Shown piece after piece: positions 18,565-28,031 of a stretch of 64,000 bases of DNA (its first letter is position 1; each line of letters opens with the position of its first letter). The position numbers and the translations under genes were made by a program. Location: contig JCKJ01000001.1 of NCBI GenBank assembly GCA_000525025.1, positions 62,001 to 126,000 of the forward strand, in the 5' to 3' direction. A model generated the notes under the pieces. The model saw only the letters and a list, made by a program, of their open reading frames with translations. It did no database searches and had not been told where the DNA came from. Origin of the DNA: Methylophilaceae bacterium 11. GTDB lineage: Bacteria; Pseudomonadota; Gammaproteobacteria; Burkholderiales; Methylophilaceae.

Positions 18565-19284
18565 CTAAATAGACTGTTGATTCACACGTTTACTAAGCAA
18601 CTCAGCTGACTCTTTGCGTTCACTGTATCGGTCAACCAGCAAGCTAGAAATATCTCGTGTTAATAACGTAAATTTAACAAGCTCTTCCATCACATCAACC
18701 ACTCGGTCATAGTATGCAGATGGTTTCATTCTGCCATCTTCATTAAATTCTTGAAAAGCTTTGGCGATAGATGACTGGTTTGGGATGGTAATCATCCGCA
18801 TCCAACGCCCTAATATTCGCATTTGATTGACTGCGTTGAATGATTGAGAGCCGCCTGAAACCTCCATGACAGCAAGTGTCTTGCCCTGTGTTGGTCGAAT
18901 TGCCCCCATGGTTAAGGGTATCCAATCAATTTGCGCCTTCATGATGCCCGTCATTGCACCATGTCTTTCTGGTGAGGACCACACCATCCCTTCAGACCAT
19001 AGCGTTAGTTCTCGTAATTCCTGTACTTTAGGGTGGGTCTCTGGCGCATCATCAGGCAATGGCAAGCCATGCGGGTCAAATATCCTGACCTCACCACCTA
19101 ATGCTTCCAGCAATCTAGCAGCTTCAAGTATCAGTAATTTACTGTAAGCACGTTCTCGTAAAGAGCCGTACAACAATAAAAAACGAGGCGCATGCGTAGA
19201 TGTAACGTAATTGGTAAGGGTCGAAAGGTGCGTTCGGCTTAGTAGTGCACTGTCAAGGTTTGGCAAGCTGGCAACTGTTTCCAT
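18565..19284 (-). CDS. arsH: ArsH, NADPH-dependent FMN reductase
   Basis: ArsH oxidises trivalent organoarsenicals and is an FMN-dependent flavoprotein. The 239-residue sequence shows the flavodoxin-like FMN loop [16 protein letters not shown] (about residues 36-51), [25 protein letters not shown] and the DWIPL motif, all typical of ArsH. It directly abuts arsC (arsC stop codon is next to the arsH start) within the operon. Confidence 0.95.
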   Translation of the reverse strand: METVASLPNLDSALLSRTHLSTLTNYVTSTHAPRFLLLYGSLRERAYSKLLILEAARLLEALGGEVRIFDPHGLPLPDDAPETHPKVQELRELTLWSEGMVWSSPERHGAMTGIMKAQIDWIPLTMGAIRPTQGKTLAVMEVSGGSQSFNAVNQMRILGRWMRMITIPNQSSIAKAFQEFNEDGRMKPSAYYDRVVDVMEELVKFTLLTRDISSLLVDRYSERKESAELLSKRVNQQSI

Positions 19285-19758
19285 TTACCTAATCTCACCA
19301 ATTGCATTGAGTTGAGCTTGAATGGCATTTTTATCTTCAAATGCTGCTGCTGGTAATTTCGTAAATGCTTCAATACGTTTACGTAGTATTGAATAAGCCA
19401 ATTCAAATGCAGCATCAATTTCAGCATCGGTCCCTGTTGCTTTTGCAGGATCTTCAACACCCCAATGCGCTCTTATCACTTTGCCTAAATAAGCCGGGCA
19501 AGTTTCTCCCGCGGCATTACTACAAACAGTAATCACAATGTCGGGTGTTACTGGTAGATTATCCCAAGACTTACTAACATAGCCTGCGGTTGCAATGCCT
19601 TTGGACGCTAGCAAAGCAATGGAATTTGGATGCACATATCCAGCCGGCTGGCTACCTGCACTCATGGCTTTCATGCCACTAGGTGCTAATGCATTAAATG
19701 TCGCTTCGGCTATGATGGAACGGCAAGAGTTGCCCGTACATAAAAATAATATGTTCAT
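19285..19758 (-). CDS. arsC: Arsenate reductase, thioredoxin-coupled low-molecular-weight phosphatase type
   Basis: The 157-residue enzyme reduces arsenate to arsenite. It has the phosphatase-like loop CTGNSCRS (Cys7, Arg14 in the CX6R-like variant CTGNSCR) near the N terminus and further cysteines in VCSNAAGETCPAY (about 79-91), which form the disulfide relay of the thioredoxin-dependent class. The glutaredoxin-dependent E. coli type is excluded by the N-terminal P-loop. It lies between acr3 and arsH, 16 bases after acr3. Confidence 0.93.
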   Translation of the reverse strand: MNILFLCTGNSCRSIIAEATFNALAPSGMKAMSAGSQPAGYVHPNSIALLASKGIATAGYVSKSWDNLPVTPDIVITVCSNAAGETCPAYLGKVIRAHWGVEDPAKATGTDAEIDAAFELAYSILRKRIEAFTKLPAAAFEDKNAIQAQLNAIGEIR

Positions 19759-19774
19759 TCATTGCTCTCAAAAA

Positions 19775-20842
19775 TCAATTAGTTTCATACCAATGTTTAC
19801 TACGATTGACGATAGATACCACAGACAGCATTACAGGCACTTCGATCAGCACACCGACAACAGTGGCAAGCGCTGCACCTGAGTTAAATCCAAATAATGC
19901 AATTGCGGTGGCTACCGCTAGCTCAAAGAAATTTGAAGCACCTATTAATGCTGATGGTCCCGCTACGCAATGCGCTACTTTGAGTTGCTTATTTAACCAA
20001 TAAGCCAGCATTGAATTGAAGTACACCTGAATAGTGATTGGAATTGCTAGAAGTCCAATAATGATAGGCTGAGCCAATATTTGCTCACCTTGAAATGCAA
20101 ACAATAGAACTAATGTAATGAGCAATGCTGAGAGTGAGATTGGGTGTAAGTGTTTTAACAAGTTGTCCAATGTACTCGGACCTCTGGATAGTAACAACTT
20201 ACGTAATGCCTGACTCATTGCTACGGGCACAATAATATACAAAAATACGGATAAAAATAGCGTAGCCCAAGGCACTGTGATACTTGATAAGCCAAGCAGC
20301 AAGGCTACTAATGGAGCAAATGCAAACAACATGATGGCATCATTAATTGCCACTTGAGAGAGCGTAAATTTAGGTTCACCACCACATAGGCCGCTCCATA
20401 CAAACACCATCGCAGTACATGGTGCCGCGGCTAGTAGAATCAATCCTGCAACGTAACTGTCAATCTGTTCTACAGGTAACAAGCCAGCAAATAAATGGCG
20501 TATAAATATCCAAGCAAGTAATGCCATAGAGAATGGCTTCACCACCCAGTTGATAAACAGCGTTACTCCTATCCCTTTGCGATGTGTTAGGACTTCCTTC
20601 ATTGCACTAAAGTCAATGTTAAGTAGCATCGGAATAATCATCAGCCATATCAGCACTGCTACTGGAAAATTTACTTCTGCAAACTTTATGTTGCCTACTG
20701 ACTGGAAGAAACTTGGAAAGACTTTGCCTAATGCGATGCCCACTACAATACAGCCAAGCACCCACCAAGTAAGATTTCGTTCAAAAGTACCCATTGTTGG
20801 TGTGGTGATTTGCAATTCGCCTGACGCTATTACTTTATCCAT
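19775..20842 (-). CDS. arsB: ACR3-family arsenite efflux transporter
   Basis: The 355-residue protein has about ten transmembrane helices. Family signatures are LIWLMIIPMLLNIDF (about residues 54-68), the Cys in LLAAAPCTAMVFVWSGL, and the NDAIMLFAF segment. It exports arsenite as an ACR3 secondary transporter, not an ArsB-type protein, despite the symbol often used. The ATG chosen is preceded five bases earlier by AGGAAAG; an upstream in-frame start at 20908 would overlap arsR and adds a non-conserved leader, so it was set aside. Confidence 0.94.
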   Translation of the reverse strand: MDKVIASGELQITTPTMGTFERNLTWWVLGCIVVGIALGKVFPSFFQSVGNIKFAEVNFPVAVLIWLMIIPMLLNIDFSAMKEVLTHRKGIGVTLFINWVVKPFSMALLAWIFIRHLFAGLLPVEQIDSYVAGLILLAAAPCTAMVFVWSGLCGGEPKFTLSQVAINDAIMLFAFAPLVALLLGLSSITVPWATLFLSVFLYIIVPVAMSQALRKLLLSRGPSTLDNLLKHLHPISLSALLITLVLLFAFQGEQILAQPIIIGLLAIPITIQVYFNSMLAYWLNKQLKVAHCVAGPSALIGASNFFELAVATAIALFGFNSGAALATVVGVLIEVPVMLSVVSIVNRSKHWYETN

Positions 20843-20850
20843 AGTCTTTC

Positions 20851-21177
20851 CTACGCAGTTGGTTTGCATGTAGATAAAGGGGCGCATTCTTTTGTCCCCG
20901 CACAACAATTCTCAGTGAGATAAGCTAGCAAGCCATTCATAGCCTCATAGTTTGCTGAGTAATAAATGTAGCGACTTACTTGGCGTGAATGGATCAATCC
21001 GGCATGACTTAATTCTTTAAGATGGAATGAAAGCGTGCTGGCTGGGATTTGAAGTGTTTCGCCAATATTTCCAGCAGACAGGCCTTCTGGCCCTGCCTGA
21101 ACAAGTAGTCTGAATATCTCTAAACGCGCCTCTTGGGCGATGGATGAAAGTTGCATTACTGCTGATTTAATATTCAT
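20851..21177 (-). CDS. arsR: ArsR-family arsenite-responsive repressor
   Basis: The 108-residue winged-helix protein has the recognition helix PASTLSFHLKELSHAGL (about residues 45-61) and a beta wing (IHSRQVSRYIYYS). It lacks the N-terminal ELCVCD metal site of E. coli ArsR. It has instead Cys91, Cys92 and Cys98 (CC-x5-C) near the C terminus, the spacing used by the Acidithiobacillus ferrooxidans ArsR, so arsenite is likely bound there. It is the first gene of the operon and sits next to a perfect dyad that is its probable operator. Confidence 0.94.
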   Translation of the reverse strand: MNIKSAVMQLSSIAQEARLEIFRLLVQAGPEGLSAGNIGETLQIPASTLSFHLKELSHAGLIHSRQVSRYIYYSANYEAMNGLLAYLTENCCAGTKECAPLSTCKPTA

Positions 21178-21182
21178 ATAAT

Positions 21183-21210
21183 CTATATTTCCATAAATAT
21201 GGAAATATAG
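21183..21210. promoter_or_regulatory. Probable ArsR operator: perfect 12-bp inverted repeat
   Basis: The arms CTATATTTCCAT and ATGGAAATATAG are exact complements separated by four bases. The dyad ends six bases before the arsR start codon, and a TTGACT that could be a minus-strand -35 box overlaps its outer end. A repressor bound here would block transcription of the arsenic operon. That ArsR binds it is inferred from position and from the usual symmetry of such sites. Confidence 0.75.
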
Positions 21211-21438
21211 TCAAGTGATATATTGCATTACGCGAAAAAACGTTTGGCCGATTGCTGAAGCCTGAAAAGATAATTGGAACGTAGGGTTGCTCTCAAGGCA
21301 GGTCTCCACTTAAGACATATTACGGCTAGGCATAATGGTTGGTCCCGCATTCGTTAATTTTGGTGATGCAATACGCTTTTTTCTGCCGCAGCGCATGCCT
21401 AATGGTATGATTTCACCATTCATAAAATTGAGTTTTCC

Positions 21439-22173
21439 ATGACTTATTGTGTCGGATTATTATTAGAGCAGGGCTTGTTATTTGCCTCTGATACGCGCAC
21501 CAATGCGGGTGTAGACCAAGTAGCCATTGCGCCCAAAATGCATGTGTTTGAACAAGCCGGCAAGCGTGTAATTGTGCTGTTAACTGCTGGAAACTTAGCT
21601 ATTACCCAATCTGTGGTCAACCTGCTGACGGCACAACTTAAATCCAAAAGTAAATCGGCAAAGCACCTGTATAACGTAGACAGCATGTTTGATGTGGCGG
21701 GTTTAGTGGGCGATGCCATGCGTACCGTGCATGAGCGTGACGGTGACCATTTACAAAAGCATGGCATAGAGTTTAGTGCTAGCGTGTTGGTGGGTGGGCA
21801 AATTGAAGGGGAGCGTCCACGCTTATTTAATGTATACGCCGCCGGCAATTTTATTGAGACCTGTAGCGAAACGCCTTATTTCCAGATTGGTGAAACCAAG
21901 TACGGCAAGCCGATTATTGACCGCGTGGTGAAACATAACAGCGAGATGATGGACGCAGTGAAGTGTGTACTCATTTCGTTTGACTCTACCATCCGCAGTA
22001 ATATTTCCGTGAGCGCACCGATTGATTTAATGATTTATCGTACCGATAGCCTGCATGCCGATTGTAAAAAACGGATCACCGAGCAAGACCCTTATTACGC
22101 AACAGTACGCAAAGGTTGGGGCGAAGGGTTAAAATCCGTATTTTCTGCATTACCTAGTCCGGATTGGTGTTAA
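21439..22173 (+). CDS. Anbu, proteasome-type (HslV-like) protease
   Basis: Anbu is a bacterial relative of proteasome beta subunits and HslV that forms ring or helical assemblies. The 244-residue protein starts MTYCVGLLLEQGLLFASDTR. Counting the threonine after Met as residue 1, Asp17 and Lys32 fall at the exact positions of the proteasome catalytic triad, and the TAGNLA loop follows. The usual partner genes (ATP-grasp, alpha-E, transglutaminase) are 4 kb upstream on the same strand rather than adjacent. gmk follows three bases after its stop, so the two may be co-transcribed. The natural substrate is unknown. Confidence 0.94.
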   Translation: MTYCVGLLLEQGLLFASDTRTNAGVDQVAIAPKMHVFEQAGKRVIVLLTAGNLAITQSVVNLLTAQLKSKSKSAKHLYNVDSMFDVAGLVGDAMRTVHERDGDHLQKHGIEFSASVLVGGQIEGERPRLFNVYAAGNFIETCSETPYFQIGETKYGKPIIDRVVKHNSEMMDAVKCVLISFDSTIRSNISVSAPIDLMIYRTDSLHADCKKRITEQDPYYATVRKGWGEGLKSVFSALPSPDWC

Positions 22174-22176
22174 ACA

Positions 22177-22788
22177 ATGTCACAAGGCAATTTATTTATT
22201 ATTACCGCTGCTTCTGGCGCAGGCAAAACTAGCTTGGTGAAAGCCTTGCTGGCAAAAGATGCACAGATTAAGCTTTCCATCTCCCATACCACGCGTTTAC
22301 CTAGGCCGCTAGAGCAGCAAGGGATACATTATCATTTTGTAGAGGATGCTACTTTCTTGACCATGCTGGAGAATGGTGAGTTTCTGGAATCAGCGCATGT
22401 GCATGGCGCACGGTACGGCACTTCGCAAGCTGGTGTTGATGTGGCGCTGGCGTCTGGCCATGACGTGATTTTGGAAATTGACTGGCAAGGCGCTGCGCAA
22501 GTGCGTGAGATTTACCCAAGCGCCATCAGTATTTTTATACTGCCACCTTCAGTGGAAACCTTAGCAGAGCGTTTAAATAACCGCGGGCAAGACAGTGCGG
22601 AGGTAATTGCCAAGCGCGTGGTGGCGGCGCGTGAGGAGATGCGTCACTTAGTCGAGTTTGATTATGTTACAATCAACGATGATTTTGATGTGGCACTGCA
22701 CGACTTACTGGCGATAGTGCGCACGCAACGACTAAAAATGACAGCGCAAGTCACGCGCTATCAAGCATTAATTCAAAAACTCACCTAA
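22177..22788 (+). CDS. gmk: Guanylate kinase
   Basis: Gmk phosphorylates GMP to GDP. The 203-residue protein has the P-loop ASGAGKTSL (about residues 12-20), the SHTTRLPRPLEQQGIHYHF GMP-binding segment, and the GQDSAEVIAKR lid. It is followed by rpoZ and spoT in the conserved betaproteobacterial order, and linked by three bases to the Anbu gene, probably by rearrangement. Confidence 0.97.
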   Translation: MSQGNLFIITAASGAGKTSLVKALLAKDAQIKLSISHTTRLPRPLEQQGIHYHFVEDATFLTMLENGEFLESAHVHGARYGTSQAGVDVALASGHDVILEIDWQGAAQVREIYPSAISIFILPPSVETLAERLNNRGQDSAEVIAKRVVAAREEMRHLVEFDYVTINDDFDVALHDLLAIVRTQRLKMTAQVTRYQALIQKLT

Positions 22789-22838
22789 ACTTACCCTGAG
22801 TTTAGGGTGGCTAACGTACATTTCTAAGAGGTTACATT

Positions 22839-23051
22839 ATGGCGCGTATTACAGTAGATGATTGTTTAGATAAAATTCCAAACCGCTTTCAATTGACATT
22901 GGTGGCAGCTTACCGTGCACGCCAATTGGCCAATGGCTCTGATCCATTTGTGCATGGTTCTGCGCAAAAAGACAAGCCGACTGTATTGGCTTTGCGTGAA
23001 ATTGCAGCAGGTAAAGTGGGTGTGGAAATCTTAAATCGCGGTCATTCGTAA
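22839..23051 (+). CDS. rpoZ: RNA polymerase omega subunit
   Basis: The 70-residue protein has the omega signature [13 protein letters not shown] and the helix [19 protein letters not shown]. It assists folding of the beta-prime subunit and takes part in ppGpp binding, which fits its position directly upstream of spoT. AAGAGG lies about eight bases before the ATG. Confidence 0.97.
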   Translation: MARITVDDCLDKIPNRFQLTLVAAYRARQLANGSDPFVHGSAQKDKPTVLALREIAAGKVGVEILNRGHS

Positions 23052-23067
23052 TTTAAGCATGTAGCCT

Positions 23068-25305
23068 ATGGTCACCACCGCTAATTATCTTAAGGCGGAA
23101 TCTCCAAAACGCAAATCTGACACCCTATTAGACGTGCCGGATTTGCTTCCTGCAGACACCGAGCACTCCCCGCTTACCGTTCTGCTCAAGCAGTACCTGA
23201 CTCAAGACGAAATTGAACAAGTGTGGGCGGCATATCGCTATGCCGATAACGCACACCAAGGACAAACCCGTAAGACGGGTGAGCCTTATATTACGCACCC
23301 GGTTTCAGTCGCATGCATTCTTGCTAAATTACACTTAGATATCCCCACTTTGCTGGCGGCTTTGCTGCATGATGTCGTAGAAGATACGGGTGTAGTGAGT
23401 GCTGAAATTGGCGAAGTATTTGGCAAGCAAGTGGCGGATTTGGTAGATGGTTTAACCAAGCTCGATAAAGTCGAGCTACAAACCGCAACGCAGGCGCAGG
23501 CCGAAAACTTCCGTAAGATGTTGTTGGCCATGAGCCAAGACGTGCGTGTAATTTTGGTGAAACTGGCAGACCGTTTGCACAATATGCAGACGCTGGATGC
23601 AATGAAGCCTGAAAAGCAAAAGCGAATCGCGCGCGAAACCTTAGATATTTACGCGCCAATTGCTAACCGCTTAGGCTTGAATCCAATCTATCAAGAGCTG
23701 GAAGATCTAAGTTTTAAATACCTATACCCTACGCGATATCATGTGATTAACAAGGCTGTTAAGGCAGCGCGTGGTAATCGTAAAGAAGTCATCACCAAGA
23801 TTTTAAACGCGATTGAAGATCAGTTAAAAGAAGCAAAATTAGAATCGGATGTGATTGGCCGAGAAAAGCATATTTACAGTATTTATAAGAAGATGACGGG
23901 TAAAACCGTAAAATTGTCGCAAGTTAATGACATTTACGGATTTAGGATTATTGTAAAAGACACCGCCTCTTGTTATCTAGCATTGGGTGCTTTGCATGCG
24001 TTATATAAACCGATTCCCGGTAGATTCAAAGACTATATTGCACTTCCTAAGGTCAATGGTTACCAATCGCTACATACAACTTTGTTTGGGCCGTTTGGTA
24101 CACCGATTGAAGTGCAGATCCGCAGTGAAGAAATGCATAACATCGCCGATGCCGGTGTGGCGGCACATTGGCTATACAAAACAACCGATGCGCATTTGAC
24201 CAAACTGCAACAGCAAACACATCAATGGTTGCAGCGGTTGGTAGAGATTCAAACCGAGAGTGAAGACAGCTACGAGTTTTTGGAGCATTTTAAAGTCGAT
24301 CTGTTTCCAGATGAAGTCTATGTGTTCACACCTAAAGGCAAAATTTTGGCCTTGCCCAGAGGCTCCAGCGCGGTGGACTTTGCCTATGCTGTGCACTCCG
24401 ATGTCGGGAATAGCTGCGTTGCGGTAAAAATCAATAATGAGCTGGCGCCACTGAGGACCGAAATGCGCAATGGTGACAATGTGGAAATCATTACCGCGCC
24501 TTTAGCCAAACCTAACCCTGCTTGGTTGAACTATGTGGTGACAGGCAAAGCGCGTTCCCATATCCGCCATTATTTAAAGACGATTAAAGTGGAAGAGTCC
24601 GCGCATTTGGGCGAACGTATGCTCAATATAGCTTTGCGCGCACTGCATGTAGAGCCTAGTGAAGTGACCGATAAGCACTGGCAAAAAGTGATGCGTGACT
24701 ATGGTGTGCAAACCAAAGCGGCTATTTTGACGGACATTGGCTTGGGCAAGCGTGTTGGTTTGATGGTGGCGCACCAGTTGCTTTCCAACAATAGTGAAGG
24801 CGCCGATACAGAAAAAGAAAAAACCAGCAAACCATTAGACACGATTACCATTCGCGGCACCGAAGGTATGGCAGTGCAATTTGCGCAATGCTGCCGACCG
24901 ATTCCGGGTGACCCGATTTTAGGCTTTATCAATAAAGACAAGGGGCTGGTCATTCATACGCACGATTGTCCGGCTATCCGCAAATTCAAGTTGGATCCAG
25001 ACAAATGGCTGGATGTGGATTGGGATGCTGACAATAAAAAACTGTTCAAAGTGAACCTGCGCATTGCGGTAGCCAATCAGCGCGGTATGCTTGCAAAAAT
25101 CGCCACGACCATTGCCAATGCAGAATCCAATATTGATAACGTCAGCGTGGAAGAGTCAGATGGCAGTCAATATACCAATGTCAATTTCACTGTGCAGGTG
25201 CACAATCGTGTTCATTTAGCAGAATTAATCCGTAATTTGCGTAAGATTCCTGATGTGGTGCGTATTAATCGCGTTAAAGGAAATCACGCCGAGCAAAAAA
25301 TCTAG
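23068..25305 (+). CDS. spoT: Bifunctional (p)ppGpp synthetase/hydrolase, SpoT/Rsh type
   Basis: The 745-residue protein carries, in order, an HD hydrolase domain with the intact HDVVED motif (His101-Asp102 region), a synthetase domain with GREKHIYSIYKK (near 264) and GRFKDYIALPKVNGYQSLHT, a TGS domain (about 405-465), a helical region, and a C-terminal ACT domain. The RxKH-type synthetase motif and intact HD residues indicate a bifunctional SpoT-like enzyme, not a synthetase-only RelA. It controls the stringent response. recG follows nine bases later. Confidence 0.95.
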   Translation: MVTTANYLKAESPKRKSDTLLDVPDLLPADTEHSPLTVLLKQYLTQDEIEQVWAAYRYADNAHQGQTRKTGEPYITHPVSVACILAKLHLDIPTLLAALLHDVVEDTGVVSAEIGEVFGKQVADLVDGLTKLDKVELQTATQAQAENFRKMLLAMSQDVRVILVKLADRLHNMQTLDAMKPEKQKRIARETLDIYAPIANRLGLNPIYQELEDLSFKYLYPTRYHVINKAVKAARGNRKEVITKILNAIEDQLKEAKLESDVIGREKHIYSIYKKMTGKTVKLSQVNDIYGFRIIVKDTASCYLALGALHALYKPIPGRFKDYIALPKVNGYQSLHTTLFGPFGTPIEVQIRSEEMHNIADAGVAAHWLYKTTDAHLTKLQQQTHQWLQRLVEIQTESEDSYEFLEHFKVDLFPDEVYVFTPKGKILALPRGSSAVDFAYAVHSDVGNSCVAVKINNELAPLRTEMRNGDNVEIITAPLAKPNPAWLNYVVTGKARSHIRHYLKTIKVEESAHLGERMLNIALRALHVEPSEVTDKHWQKVMRDYGVQTKAAILTDIGLGKRVGLMVAHQLLSNNSEGADTEKEKTSKPLDTITIRGTEGMAVQFAQCCRPIPGDPILGFINKDKGLVIHTHDCPAIRKFKLDPDKWLDVDWDADNKKLFKVNLRIAVANQRGMLAKIATTIANAESNIDNVSVEESDGSQYTNVNFTVQVHNRVHLAELIRNLRKIPDVVRINRVKGNHAEQKI

Positions 25306-25314
25306 TGTATTCAG

Positions 25315-27372
25315 TTGTCTTCATTTTCAACACATCACTTATTAGCTGAGCAAAAAGGATTTACCCCTGCGTTGGTCAGCCATTTGGCCAAAATAGGTGT
25401 GCGTACCTTGCATGACCTGATTTTGCATTTGCCGTTGCGCTATATTGACGAAACCCGCATTACGGCAATACGTGATTTACGTTTGGGTGATGAGACGCAG
25501 GTACAGGGCGAGATTGTGCATGCAGAAGTCACGTACAAGCCACGCAAAGCATTGATTGCACGCTTGCAAGATGAAAGTGGGCAGCTCACGTTACGCTTTT
25601 TGCATTTTTATCCCAGCCAAATCACGCAGCTTAAAGAAGGTGCAAAACTGCGCATTTATGGCGAAGTGCGCCACGGATTTTTTGGTTACGAGATGGTGCA
25701 TCCGCAATGCAAAGCGTGGCGCGAGGATACACCCATCAATGCAGTATTAACGCCGGTTTACCCCACTACCGCAGGTTTATCGCAAGCGCATATTCGTAAA
25801 GCGGTAATGCTCGCTTTGCAGCGCGATCTTCTATTTGAAACGCTACCGGCGTCCATCTATGCCGAGCATCGCTTGCCTAGTTTTGCCGAAAGCATACGCA
25901 CCTTACATCAACCCAGTCCAGATATTTCACTGGAGGCATTACTGGCACGCCGCTTGCCTGCGTGGCGTCGATTGGCGTTTGATGAGTTGCTGGCGCAGCA
26001 ACTTTCCATGCGCAAACATCACGCAAAAAGACGTAGTTTGGATGCACCCAGTGTCGCTGCATCCGTGAAGTGGGTGCCAGCACTGCTCAAGCATTTGGCG
26101 TTTCAGCTTACTGCAGCACAACAAAAAGTCACTGCGGAAATCGCGCACGATTTAGCACAACCGTACCCTATGCAGCGATTGCTACAAGGCGATGTGGGTA
26201 GCGGCAAAACCATTGTGGCATGTATTGCGGCACTACAAGCCATTGAACATGATTGGCAAGTGGCCTTGATGGCGCCGACAGAAATTCTGGCGGAACAGCA
26301 CTATAAAAAATTTATGCAATGGCTAGTGCCGCTGCATATACACATTGCTTGGTTGACCGGCAGCCAAAGCAAAAAAGAGCGCGCACAAGCGCTGGATAGC
26401 ATCGCCAGTGGCCAAGCGCAGCTGGTGATTGGCACACATGCCTTGTTTCAAGAGGCCGTCGTATTTAAACGTCTGGGCCTGGCCATTATTGATGAGCAGC
26501 ACCGCTTTGGCGTGCAGCAGCGCTTGGCTTTGCGCCAAAAAGGGCAGCCTGAGCCACACCAGTTAATGATGTCAGCCACACCTATTCCGCGCACACTATC
26601 GATGAGCTACTACGCAGACTTAGATGTATCGGTGATTGATGAGTTGCCACCGGGCCGTACACCCATTGTCACTAAGCTAGTCTCTGATCAACGGCGAGAC
26701 GAAATCTTACAGCGCGTGCGTGACGCTTGCCAGACTGGGCATCAGGCGTATTGGGTGTGCCCGCTGATTGAAGAATCAGAAGCGCTACAATTGCAAACCG
26801 CTAACGATACCTATGCTTACATGCAGGCGCAATTTCCTGAACTGAACATAGGCTTGGTGCATGGCCGCATGAAATCCGCTGAAAAACAGGCGGTCATGGA
26901 AGCCTTTAGCCAACACCAAACCCAGCTATTGGTTGCAACGACGGTGATTGAGGTGGGCGTGGATGTACCCAACGCAAGCCTGATGGTGATAGAGCATGCA
27001 GAGCGTTTTGGGCTCAGTCAATTGCATCAGTTGCGCGGTCGGGTAGGGCGCGGCGCTGCCAAAAGTACCTGTATCTTGCTGTATCAGGCTAAGTTATCGG
27101 AGGCTGCGCGTGAACGTTTAAAAGTCATGTATGAGTATACGGATGGCTTTTTGATTGCACAGGCCGATTTACAATTGCGTGGGCCGGGTGAGTTTTTAGG
27201 TACGCGCCAAAGTGGTGTGCCCATGTTAAAAATCGCCGATATTAACCGTGATGAAGATTTATTGATGGCGGCTAAAGCAACTGCAGAGCAATTATTAGTA
27301 CAGGCGCCGCAAGCGGTAGACGCACATTTGGCGCGGTGGATGTACCAAGTTGATGAGCTGGTGAAAGTATGA
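25315..27372 (+). CDS. recG: ATP-dependent DNA helicase RecG
   Basis: RecG remodels stalled forks and Holliday junctions. The 685-residue protein has the N-terminal OB-fold wedge domain, Walker [12 protein letters not shown] (near 292), Walker [21 protein letters not shown] and the QLRGRVGRG motif VI. The start is TTG close to the spoT end; the next in-frame starts would cut conserved N-terminal residues. The order gmk-rpoZ-spoT-recG is conserved in proteobacteria. Confidence 0.96.
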   Translation: MSSFSTHHLLAEQKGFTPALVSHLAKIGVRTLHDLILHLPLRYIDETRITAIRDLRLGDETQVQGEIVHAEVTYKPRKALIARLQDESGQLTLRFLHFYPSQITQLKEGAKLRIYGEVRHGFFGYEMVHPQCKAWREDTPINAVLTPVYPTTAGLSQAHIRKAVMLALQRDLLFETLPASIYAEHRLPSFAESIRTLHQPSPDISLEALLARRLPAWRRLAFDELLAQQLSMRKHHAKRRSLDAPSVAASVKWVPALLKHLAFQLTAAQQKVTAEIAHDLAQPYPMQRLLQGDVGSGKTIVACIAALQAIEHDWQVALMAPTEILAEQHYKKFMQWLVPLHIHIAWLTGSQSKKERAQALDSIASGQAQLVIGTHALFQEAVVFKRLGLAIIDEQHRFGVQQRLALRQKGQPEPHQLMMSATPIPRTLSMSYYADLDVSVIDELPPGRTPIVTKLVSDQRRDEILQRVRDACQTGHQAYWVCPLIEESEALQLQTANDTYAYMQAQFPELNIGLVHGRMKSAEKQAVMEAFSQHQTQLLVATTVIEVGVDVPNASLMVIEHAERFGLSQLHQLRGRVGRGAAKSTCILLYQAKLSEAARERLKVMYEYTDGFLIAQADLQLRGPGEFLGTRQSGVPMLKIADINRDEDLLMAAKATAEQLLVQAPQAVDAHLARWMYQVDELVKV

Positions 27373-27470
27373 CGGGCTGTGTATTAAACCATCACCACAA
27401 TACAATGTGATAAACGGCTATGCCATAATCTGCAGCTTGAATAAGCAGTCACTTTGAAAATAATCTTAAC

Positions 27471-28031
27471 TTGAAAATATACCCGCATACCGTGAATCAA
27501 AGGCAACGTTGGTTACATAAACCGTTTGCTTGCCGTCGGGATCATGCCTGGCTGATCAATCACGATTCGCTGACTGCGCGCTTACAACAACGCTATGTGC
27601 AGTTTTCCGTACAAACGCAGTCCATGCGTTTGGCGCGCGCCATGCAAGATGAAATTCAGTTGCTTGGGCTCAAGCCGCATCAATTGGCGACTGTGCGTGA
27701 GGTCAGATTAATCGGCAATCAGCAGGCAGTGGTGTTTGCACATAGCGTGATTCCGAGAAAAGCGTTGAGAGGGCAATGGCATCGACTTGCTCGCCTAGGT
27801 AATCAGCCTTTGGGCGCGCTATTGTTTGCCAATCCGCAAGTAAAACGCACGCCGTTACGTTATAAAAAGCTGACACAGCAACATCAGCTATACCAAAAAG
27901 CGGTGGCGCACCTTAATCATGCGCCCACTTACCTTTGGGCAAGGCGCTCTGTATTTTACTTAAATTGCGCTAGCATCCATCGTGCTAGTATCTTAGTCAC
28001 AGAGGTCTTTTTACCGCAACTTTATGAATAA
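27471..28031 (+). CDS. ubiC: Chorismate pyruvate-lyase
   Basis: UbiC removes pyruvate from chorismate to give 4-hydroxybenzoate, the first step of ubiquinone synthesis. In the 186-residue protein the conserved segments are TVREVRLIG (catalytic-site Arg), VVFAHSVIPRKALRG, LGNQPLGALLF, LWARRSVF and the closing TEVFLP with the catalytic Glu. The start is TTG and is only moderately supported; the first conserved residues begin later. ubiA starts eight bases before its stop, as expected for a ubiCA operon. Confidence 0.92.
   Translation: MKIYPHTVNQRQRWLHKPFACRRDHAWLINHDSLTARLQQRYVQFSVQTQSMRLARAMQDEIQLLGLKPHQLATVREVRLIGNQQAVVFAHSVIPRKALRGQWHRLARLGNQPLGALLFANPQVKRTPLRYKKLTQQHQLYQKAVAHLNHAPTYLWARRSVFYLNCASIHRASILVTEVFLPQLYE

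Noticed and set aside
20843-20908. Upstream start for the ACR3 transporter
   Set aside because: It would overlap the end of arsR and adds a non-conserved leader; the ATG at 20842 has a clear AGGAAAG site.
18158-21438. Mobile-element boundaries around the ars operon
   Set aside because: I compared the flanks 18158-18221 and 21211-21438 by eye and found no direct repeats, integrase, transposase or attachment site, so no mobile element can be claimed although transfer is likely.
22789-22838. Hairpin between gmk and rpoZ as a terminator
   Set aside because: TAAAC and GTTTA with CACC/GGGTG can pair with a bulge, but no T run follows, and gmk-rpoZ-spoT are normally co-transcribed.
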